Origin: Sycon ciliatum
Lineage: Eukaryota > Porifera > Calcarea > Leucosolenida > Sycettidae
Direction of reading: 5' to 3'
Length of the DNA: 64,000 nt
NCBI RefSeq assembly: GCF_964019385.1
Contig: NC_088649.1
Coordinates: 18,205,617-18,269,616 of the forward strand
Part shown: positions 56,541 to 64,000 of the stretch, in pieces
Layout of the letters: every line of letters begins with the position of its first letter
Numbering within the stretch: position 1 is the stretch's first letter
Notes under the pieces: model-generated
The model's database searches: none
The model's input: only the letters and a program-made list of their open reading frames with translations
Told to the model about the DNA's origin: nothing
Program-made: the position numbers and the translations under genes

Positions 56541-56584
56541 GATTGCGACGTACGTTTCGTCCCCGCTGGACTCATCAGGCAATC
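56541..56584 (-). ncRNA. Hammerhead ribozyme, retrozyme copy 1
   Basis: Complement of the motif described at 57232: helix I GATTGC/GCAATC, CTGATGA, helix II GTCC/GGAC with loop AGCGG, GAAA, ACGTACGT, C. Intact. Confidence 0.9.
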
Positions 56585-56893
56585 TTCTTCCTTGGATGTC
56601 TTCATACGGAGCTTGACTCGGGAGAATGAAATTGAAGACACCACTGCAGCTGTACTTATGGTTGATAAATATGGTGGTAAAGACACACCTGGCAATATGG
56701 CGGTAAACACACGCCTGCCCACACACGCTCTCTAGGCTGCACAGTTCTGGCACAGAGCTCTCCTTCTCACCACCACCACCATCAGTTCGCGCCTGGCGCC
56801 TGGTCGATGCATGGCTGGCGGTATCCGGCATAACAGGCTGGTACATCAAGTAGCGCATGGCACATAGATGATGACACAGCAACGACATAGCTC

Positions 56894-56937
56894 GATTGCG
56901 ACGTACGTTTCGTCCCCGCTGGACTCATCAGGCAATC
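56894..56937 (-). ncRNA. Hammerhead ribozyme, retrozyme copy 2
   Basis: Identical to copy 1, 353 bp away, same strand. Confidence 0.9.
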
Positions 56938-57231
56938 TTCTTCCTTGGATGTCTTCATACGGAGCTTGACTCGGGAGAATGAAATTGAAGACACCACTGC
57001 AGCTGTACTTATGGTTGATAAATGCGCGAACTGATGGTGGTGGTGGTGAGAAGGAGAGCTCTGTGCCAGAACTGTGCAGCCTAGAGAGCGTGTGTGGGCA
57101 GGCGTGTGTTTACCGCCATATTGCCAGGTGTGTCTTTACCACCATATTTATCAACCATAAGTACAGCTGCAGTGGTGTCTTCAATTTCATTCTCCCGAGT
57201 CAAGCTCCGTATGAAGACATCCAAGGAAGAA

Positions 57232-57275
57232 GATTGCCTGATGAGTCCAGCGGGGACGAAACGTACGTCGCAATC
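57232..57275 (+). ncRNA. Hammerhead ribozyme, retrozyme copy 3
   Basis: Plus strand: GATTGC 57232-57237, CTGATGA 57238-57244, GTCC 57245-57248 with GGAC 57254-57257, GAAA 57258-57261 (its last A opens helix III), palindrome ACGTACGT 57261-57268, C 57269, GCAATC 57270-57275. Helix I is six perfect pairs; predicted cleavage after 57269. Confidence 0.92.
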
Positions 57276-57584
57276 GAGCTATGTCGTTGCTGTGTCATCA
57301 TCTATGTGCCATGCGCTACTTGATGTACCAGCCTGTTATGCCGGATACCGCCAGCCATGCATCGACCAGGCGCCAGGCGCGAACTGATGGTGGTGGTGGT
57401 GAGAAGGAGAGCTCTGTGCCAGAACTGTGCAGCCTAGAGAGCGTGTGTGGGCAGGCGTGTGTTTACCGCCATATTGCCAGGTGTGTCTTTACCACCATAT
57501 TTATCAACCATAAGTACAGCTGCAGTGGTGTCTTCAATTTCATTCTCCCGAGTCAAGCTCCGTATGAAGACATCCAAGGAAGAA

Positions 57585-57628
57585 GATTGCCTGATGAGTC
57601 CAGCGGGGACGAAACGTACGTCGCAATC
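57585..57628 (+). ncRNA. Hammerhead ribozyme, retrozyme copy 4
   Basis: Exact copy of the motif at 57232, predicted cleavage after 57622. Confidence 0.92.
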
Positions 57629-57937
57629 GAGCTATGTCGTTGCTGTGTCATCATCTATGTGCCATGCGCTACTTGATGTACCAGCCTGTTATGCCGGATA
57701 CCGCCAGCCATGCATCGACCAGGCGCCAGGCGCGAACTGATGGTGGTGGTGGTGAGAAGGAGAGCTCTGTGCCAGAACTGTGCAGCCTAGAGAGCGTGTG
57801 TGGGCAGGCGTGTGTTTACCGCCATATTGCCAGGTGTGTCTTTACCACCATATTTATCAACCATAAGTACAGCTGCAGTGGTGTCTTCAATTTCATTCTC
57901 CCGAGTCAAGCTCCGTATGAAGACATCCAAGGAAGAA

Positions 57938-57981
57938 GATTGCCTGATGAGTCCAGCGGGGACGAAACGTACGTCGCAATC
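57938..57981 (+). ncRNA. Hammerhead ribozyme, retrozyme copy 5
   Basis: Exact copy, predicted cleavage after 57975. Cleavage here and at 57622 would release a 353-nt RNA. Confidence 0.92.
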
Positions 57982-58639
57982 GAGCTATGTCGTTGCTGTG
58001 TCATCATCTATGTGCCATGCGCTACTTGATGTACCAGCCTGTTATGCCGGATACCGCCAGCCATGCATCGACCAGGCGCCAGGCGCGAACTGATGGTGGT
58101 GGTGGTGAGAAGGAGAGCTCTGTGCCAGAACTGTGCAGCCTAGAGAGCGTGTGTGGGCAGGCGTGTGTTTACCGCCATATTGCCAGGTGTGTCTTTACCA
58201 CCATATTTATCAACCATAAGTACAGCTGCAGTGGTGTCTTCAAGCTCCTTATATATGCTACATTATGTGATCAAAAGTATACAGTGGCAAGAATGCGTAA
58301 GGATTATTTCTATATTACAAACAGTGGTGCAATATGTGCAATCAGCCAAACTAGAATATAGTACAAAGAATGATCAATCAATACGGGGAGCTCGCTCACC
58401 CACATTACATGAAAGAGTTACAACTATGCGTGATGTCCGAGGTTATTCGTACGGCGATCGTGCGACGGAGCCTGGAGTACGCTGACGGATGTTGCCGCAG
58501 CTAGAGCGCGCCGCCTTCGTACGGTGTCTTGATTGGGTCACCCTTCATCTTCTGCCCCGTAGGCTCTTCCCTCTCATTACCCCGTAGGGCGCTGCACGGT
58601 CAAGCCGTGACCTCTCCCAAAAAGGGATAACGGAGTCCG

Positions 58640-58920
58640 CAGTGCGCGAAGCACTTGCAGGACCCTTTACGTCGTACGACGCGAGAAGAGGTGCCATGCT
58701 TGCTCGACTAACAAAGGTATCAGCTCCCTTGCAGGACTAAGCAGGGTCCCCTCAAGCTCAACAGTGTAGTGAGTACAATGCTGACGACTTGTACTGAAGG
58801 TGCAGCCGCCGTACGACAACACTTGTGACTCGAGGCCACGAGTTGTAAGCCATGATTGCTCAACTAACGAAAGTGCCAAATCCTTCGTAGGACTAATCAT
58901 GGTTCTTACAGAACTCTAGA
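58640..58920. repeat. Diverged tandem pair, about 165-bp unit
   Basis: GCCATGCTTGCTCGACTAAC and GCCATGATTGCTCAACTAAC begin two related segments that both end in CAGGACTAAGCAGGGT-like or TAGGACTAATCATGGT-like sequence. Confidence 0.55.
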
Positions 58921-59019
58921 ATATTTCGGAGCCCAGCTTTTGGCTGCTGAACTCAATGCATGGTCGCTTTCACGACGAGTCGAGTCCGGGTCATGACACA
59001 TACATACTAATTCTCCCAA

Positions 59020-59410
59020 GTTGCTTCACGTTATGATCTTGTATTTGAAAGCCCTATTTGAATATGCATTGTGGCCAGCGTCTTTGAATGTACGGTACGG
59101 TACGGGACATGTACGGGACAGGTACAGGACAGGTACGGTCGAGGGTAATACGACACCGTCTACCGCCTTGATGACTGCAAAAAAAGAAAAGGGATGTTAT
59201 AATTTTTTCTATTCTCCTATTTTTTTCAGGCATTACCTGGGATTCAAACTCGCACTATCGCCCCACATGCATTCCCCCATACACTTCGTACTCATACTCA
59301 TTCTTCCAAGTTGCTTCACGTTATGATCTTGCGTTTGAAAGCCCTATTTGAATATTGCGGCCAGCTGTATGTGGCCAGCTGTGTTTGATGGTACGGTACG
59401 GTACGGGACA
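59020..59410. repeat. Direct duplication around a SINE fragment
   Basis: CAAGTTGCTTCACGTTATGA and GAAAGCCCTATTTGAATAT occur at about 59019-59066 and again at 59308-59355, followed both times by GGTACGGTACGGG. A SINE-like fragment with TTACCTGGGATTC lies between. Confidence 0.65.
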
Positions 59411-60639
59411 GATACGGGATAGCGCCAGGCGTGACACAAACACACAAACAAACAAACAAACACCAAATTAAAGCTGTGTGGACCCTGGCTAGCGCCAGAC
59501 GTTACTGAAGTAACGTCTTCTGCATAGCTACGGGAATAATTATTTGTGCACATGCGCATCCCCCGAACATCCCGTCGGAGATAACGGCGAGGGCTAGGGA
59601 GGAGGGGGGGGGGGGGGGGGAGGGACTTTATCTATGGTACTTCACTAGTCCACTCCAGGCATGTTTGTTTCATCAAAACACTGCTTACATTCGACGTATC
59701 TTTCTTTCTGTTCTTTGAATATGACGAAGTTTTCAGCATGTATTGGCAATATTCCACATGATTTCAATAAAGAGTAATGGACATTGCTTCGATGGAAGCT
59801 CGCTGAAGAAAAGCGAAGCCCCGCGTCCTTGAGTCGCGGCTGGAGCAGCGCTTCGCTCTGAAGCAACGCAAATGAATCATGGACGCACATTTTTACGTCT
59901 TCCAGTCAACAACGTTTTTGACGAACATCTCTGCTGCGCACATGAGCGAGAACGAAAGGCTGTGGAGATCTTCATTTGAGTTAACAGTTTGGAAGGAGAT
60001 ATCGTTAATCATATCCTTGAAGTTGAACTGACTTGCATCGTGTGTGCTTGACTCAAATTTCGAGACAAAACGGATTTCTTGAACGTCATCGCCAATCCAG
60101 GAGCGAACCAGAGCTAGAGATCGATCTCTCTGTGGCTACTCTCCACTGAAGAAAGAGAGAATAATGTATTTTGAACTGCATGCAAAGCAACTCTCTCTCA
60201 TTTTGAAATAAGGACATAGTCACTGTACTGTAAACTGCCCGTCGATCGACGCGTATGCAGGATAACCAATCCAGTAGGTACGCTTTTCCTTTGGCAAGAT
60301 AGCCCGAAAAAAGGTGGTTTCCAGACACCAAAAAACTCATACGGTGCACGCGCCTGCATACTGTATATGCACGTGGCACATCAAAACGGCAGCATCGTAC
60401 ATACATGTAGACGGGTCCTATGCAGTACAACTAGCGTGCACAATATGTAAAACAAGCGAGAAAAATGACAAGTGCATGCAACTGAGTGCTATCCGCATGC
60501 ATTCAGCAGGTCAAGGACCTCATTTTTGTTTGTACAACTCGTGCAACCGGATACGACGAAGCTTTTTGTACACAATTCGACCAGTTCGTGCACAAAATCA
60601 TGCAACGGTATGCGGATGGCGAGGTCCGGTTATGTTGTA

Positions 60640-60719
60640 TGCGTAATGTATGCTGCGCATCGGTAGCCAGCGATTTTCTTCCGGATGACGAGGGATCCGG
60701 ATAAGCGAGGTCTGACTGT
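60640..60719. mobile_element. pogo-like terminus
   Basis: Ends CGGATAAGCGAGGTCTGACTG before TA. The matching style of left end, CAGTCAGACCTCGCTTTTAA, lies at 55542, but the distance and different interior make one element doubtful. Confidence 0.45.
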
Positions 60720-60949
60720 ACCATGCAATACGGAGATAACATAACCTAACCAGTTGATTATACGAGAAATACACAAAACATGTATGCACACCGAGGCGAA
60801 GTGAGTTGTATATTGTGTTATATTTCCCATTAAAATCAACTGAGTAGGCTGTACACTCCAACGTCTCATATCCGGACGCCTTGGGACCGGGCACTGCCTG
60901 TATCTCAGAGTTGCCCGTAACTCGGGGCACTTCGTTCACCATAATAGGG

Positions 60950-61362
60950 AGGTTCCGGAGTACGATTTTCGTGCCAAAATCCGTGGAGGCGCTACGGATT
61001 TTTATACGTCGTTTTCGAGCAGTGAAAAGTTCCGGGGTGCGGAACTTATGTGTTTGCCGTCATTGCCTAGGTTACGATTGCAAACACGTCACATTCCCGC
61101 GCTATGCCTTTTTTATTTTGAAAATTTGTAGCGAAATCAAAACTTCCCGCAAAAATCGATGTTTCTCGTACCAAATTTGTCGCGAAAAAATCTTTCTGCA
61201 CCCGATGACGCAAAATCTCCATACGAAACATGGTTCGTATGAAAGCCAGTCCACACGGATTCTCCGTGCCGAAAAATCGTATGGAGCACGCCTGGAAAAA
61301 AATCCGTAGCGCCCATACGGATTTTGGCACGGAAAATCATACCCGGAACCTCTCTATTATGC
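60950..61362. repeat. Foldback-like element with GAGGTTCCGG ends
   Basis: AGGGAGGTTCCGGAGTACGATTTTCGTGCC-type sequence at 60947 is matched by the complement near 61330-61358 (GGCACGGAAAATCATACC, GGAACCTCTC). Inner CCGTAGCGC/GCGCTACGG words also mirror. No coding signal. Confidence 0.65.
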
Positions 61363-61630
61363 TTATACAAGCGCTTGTACGAACATGCTTGTGCACACGC
61401 ACATGCGTCCACTCGTGCACTTGCTTGCACGCACACATACTTCTCAGGATCACTAATGGCAATGCAGCATTTTGCCATTCCATGCCCCGCCTGAAGGGGG
61501 TAAGAGTGACATAAATGAGAACAGAGGGTAGAAGATGTGAATATCTTGGAAATTGATATTGCGTCAAACAAATTCACACGCATGGGCGCGCGCCTGCAGC
61601 GTTCCTGTCACCCGAGGTGAACCAGGCTTT

Positions 61631-61866
61631 GAGTTTAACCTTGGTGTGAAAGTTGTAGCCTGCAGGCACGGTGACCAGACGACTGGTGTACGCATCAGCA
61701 CGTGACCGCTTCCTCATCCGTGTTCGATTCGGAATAAATGCTGAACGCTGCATCGTAGCCTTTTCGGACCAAAACCAGTCGACTCAGCGTCCAAAAGACT
61801 ACAACATATGGACCAATCGCGGTCATTCGTGCTTTTATAAGAACGAAACGGCGCTTTTAACATTTT
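61631..61866. mobile_element. TTAA-family MITE fragment
   Basis: Matches part of the right arm of 54403-55262, including ACCAGTCGACTCAGCGTCC. Confidence 0.6.
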
Positions 61867-62289
61867 TAATTTGCTATGGTCTAAACGATACATACATATA
61901 CAGTCATTTGCCAGTTTTGAGACAGAATTCGTTAGAATTTCACCTCGCTAACCCACAAAAATCCGGAGATCGTTAACTTTAATAATATTGACATTAGAAT
62001 ATCTGGTCTTACAGTAGATGTCTGTGTTTCGTGGCAAAAAAATGGGGGGGGGTGGCTTATACTCCGGAAAGGACGGTAGCTGGCAGCAGTGAAAGTCCAA
62101 GGAACTACAAGTCACGCTATACTGTCCACTAACACCACCAGTTACTAAACAATCAGCTCATGCGATAGCATTGCACGGCACTGACCGACAGTGCTGACGT
62201 TCTACTACTAACGTAGTTCCTTGGTCCTTTCTCTTTTGTATAAATTAAACCTCGGCTCTCCATCCGAGCCCATTCGTTGCAGTACTTAC

Positions 62290-62337
62290 AAGTTAGTGAA
62301 ATGAGGAGCTCCAAAAATTGGCAGGACAGTAAATCCA
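62290..62337 (-). CDS. Possible truncated LRR exon of the receptor (LRR a)
   Basis: 48 nt between acceptor CTATATATGCAG and donor GTAAGTA, phase 2-2. It encodes GFTVLPIFGAPHFTNL, resembling the last two-thirds of an LRR (LPxxxFxxxxxFTNL). It would be the most 5' piece in the window. The short length and absence of LxxNxL make it doubtful. Confidence 0.35.
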
Positions 62338-62834
62338 CTGCATATATAGGAAGCTCCCGCGGGACTACATGTCGATGCCACCACCGCAGCTGAGGCCGCC
62401 ACGGCATGTATAAGCAAGATGAAAGTTGCAACTCGGCAATGCCAGACGGCCATCCTGGATTCTGCTGAAGAAACAGCAGCACAAAGCATATAAAGAAGAG
62501 CAGCTGGCTTCAGCACGTGTTCGGCGCATGGCCCAGTTTCAGCGAGAATTGACCTTCGGGCGAAATCAGTGTTTTTGCGTAAAACCTCGCTCTTCCGCAG
62601 GGGCTAAATTAAATATGTCTTGCTTCACTCTTCACATCCAAATTTTACTTTTTACCAGTTGAGGTACCTTTTCTGGACCATTTGGCCCAACTAACTTCTG
62701 CGAAAACCAGGCTTAGGGTGAAATCATTTTTTTGAGAAAAATGGTGTTTTGTAAAAAAAAGAACGGTTGTGCCGCGTGGGCGCTCGAGTGCAGCGAAGTG
62801 AAACCAAAGAGAATCTCGCTTGTTTGAAGTAGCA

Positions 62835-63430
62835 GTCATGGCAGGAAGGGTTTCAGCAGTCAGGGAAGTCAAAGGGCTTCCGGCAGAATATTCCCTGCTA
62901 CTCCTCTAGTCATGGCGACGAGTTTTTAAGCTGATCGAACCGATTCCATCTCCTACACTCAGGGATGACGAAATTTCTGCGCTAGCTGCTGCTGCGGAAA
63001 ATGGCGAAGAAATCGTCTCCAGTTAGAGTCGTGATGGCGATAGCGAGGAGAACCCAGACGACATCGATCCAGCAATTCAAAGTACGGAGACACTAGCTGT
63101 TTCTGGGCCTCACTCAAAGCGAAAACGCGCAGCAGAGCTCATACGTTTGCAGCAAGTTCACAAGGAAAAAGGCTGCAAGCGCAGTGTGAAAACTGTTTTG
63201 AATTGAAGTCCTTGGCGATAAAGTGCTACTGTATGCCGGGCGAATGCCGGAGCGAGCAGATCGAGAGGCCCCCACTCGAGATTTTCCTCGCTGGGCAGCT
63301 AGCTGAACGGGATTGTACGGCGTGCCGAGATTTCACTTGCTGGTCAGCTCCAAGCACACACTGCAGCACACTATGTGCATACTATGAACAGTGGGACAGT
63401 TTGAAAGGCTGTGTTCTTGCTTGTTTCTGA
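62835..63430 (+). pseudogene. Unrecognised broken gene with cysteine-rich end
   Basis: Coding-like stretches in changing frames: MAGRVSAVREVKGLPAEYSL from 62838; a frame with LRDDEISALAAAAENGEE, a TAG stop, then SRDGDSEENPDDIDPAIQ and KRKRAAELIRLQQVHKEK; and a shift into a frame with about 80 residues ending at 63430 that holds 13 cysteines, including CENC and CYC. At least one stop and one frame change separate these, unless introns do. I do not recognise the family. It could be a decayed transposon protein or a domesticated zinc-binding protein. Confidence 0.4.
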
Positions 63431-63564
63431 ACAGTTGTACAAGATTCACCCTTCAAAAGCTGCCATCTCGACTGGAGTCGGATTTCCTTGTGGTGTGCCG
63501 CGCCAGAGCATGCCAGTACATGTATTCAGCCCCAGAATGTGCTGAGTGAGGAGCAAACAAAATT

Positions 63565-63826
63565 CATGCAGAACTGTGCTACAGCCTGCAGCACCAAGGA
63601 GCCACAACAAGCCTGCCCCCACATGCCTTCCTTGTCATGTCACCCAAACAGAAATCATCCATGTCTCTTCCTTCAGTCTGGTGGATAAAAATTCATGCAG
63701 AACTGTGCATGGCCACTACAGCCTGCAGCACCAAGGGGCCACAACAAGCCAGCCCCCACATGCCTTCCTTGTCATGTCACCCAAACAGAAATCATCCATG
63801 TCTCTTTCTTCAGTCTGGTGGATTTA
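63565..63826. repeat. Tandem duplication, about 130-bp unit
   Basis: TTCATGCAGAACTGTGC, CAGCCTGCAGCACCAAGG and GTCACCCAAACAGAAATCAT recur in direct order in two adjacent units. Confidence 0.85.
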
Positions 63827-64000
63827 TCTTCGTTCTTTCCTGTGATAACAATTTTATGTTTTTTCGGTTTTTTTATTATAAATACAATACCCTGCTATGT
63901 TTGCGATACTTCAATACCACTATGAGTCGATCCACACCTGTAATATTTTGTTTCATGACCTCCCATGCCCAGTAGAAGCTGAAAATGGGAAAAAGTCATT

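Larger units (their letters stand above)
56309..58242. mobile_element. Retrozyme: inverted tandem array of 353-bp hammerhead monomers
   Basis: Two minus-oriented units (56311-56663, 56664-57022) meet about 3.4 plus-oriented units (57023-58242) head to head. Period 353 bp, copies nearly identical. Each full unit has one type I hammerhead. The whole is flanked by the perfect 12-bp direct repeat AGCTCCTTATAT (56297-56308, 58243-58254), so it inserted as one piece. Published animal retrozymes are tandem repeats of 170-400 nt with type I hammerheads, making circular RNAs and thought to use Penelope machinery; this fits. The 131- and 97-residue frames repeated in it are not genes. Confidence 0.9.

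Noticed and set aside
56287..58361. Repeated 131- and 97-residue frames that look like a conserved protein family
   Set aside because: They are identical because the DNA is a 353-bp tandem array; they overlap hammerhead ribozymes and have no domain signature.
55542..60719. One 5.2-kb pogo-like transposon with CAGTCAGACCTCGCTT ends
   Set aside because: The inner sequences next to the two ends differ, no transposase is present, and other complete elements lie between them; the ends probably belong to separate MITE remnants.

Overview
The window is animal nuclear DNA, most likely from an invertebrate. It has no bacterial operons. Coding sequence comes in short exons with GT-AG borders in fixed phases. 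The rest is introns full of microsatellites, short inverted-repeat transposons (MITEs), tRNA-derived SINEs and ribozyme-bearing retroelements. I cannot name the species from sequence alone.

One large minus-strand gene explains almost all the coding signal. It runs from about 62.3 kb down to 4.43 kb, and its 5' end lies outside the window or was not found. Read 5' to 3' on the minus strand, it holds: an array of leucine-rich repeats, one 24-residue repeat per 72-nt phase-2 exon (seven clear exons at 48.3, 42.3, 40.3, 39.5, 35.5, 33.4 and 30.6 kb, plus two doubtful short ones at 62.3 and 53.6 kb); a small cysteine-rich phase-1 exon at 22.7 kb; seven sushi/CCP domains, each one phase-1 exon with four cysteines and a tryptophan (17.5, 15.1, 14.3, 12.5, 11.6, 10.7 and 10.0 kb); and a final exon at 4427-6069 with a transmembrane helix and a cytoplasmic tail of about 500 residues carrying tyrosine signalling motifs. 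The predicted product is a type I receptor with LRRs outside CCPs, of the kind expected in invertebrate recognition or adhesion. At least one exon linking the LRR part (phase 2) to the CCP part (phase 1) was not found.

The introns record layers of mobile DNA. At 56.3-58.2 kb lies an array of 353-bp monomers, each with a complete type I hammerhead ribozyme, inverted in the middle and flanked by a 12-bp target-site duplication. This matches the published description of animal 'retrozymes'. A further monomer was split by a TA-flanked inverted-repeat element (26954-29563), which was itself split by a small LTR retrotransposon (27176-28872) carrying pieces of ubiquitin. Two more LTR elements without gag/pol lie at 35.8-37.4 and 45.2-47.8 kb, with near-identical LTR pairs. 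Another complete hammerhead lies at 51.1 kb inside nested inverted repeats, and degenerate Penelope-type hammerhead foldbacks occur at 0.1-0.5, 18.5 and 19.7-21.0 kb. Many MITEs with TA or TTAA target duplications, a SINE family and several minisatellites fill the rest.

By region: 1-4.4 kb is downstream of the receptor; 4.4-18 kb holds the tail and CCP exons with long microsatellites; 18-30 kb is mostly mobile DNA with one exon; 30-49 kb holds the LRR exons; 49-64 kb is mostly repeats with two doubtful exons.
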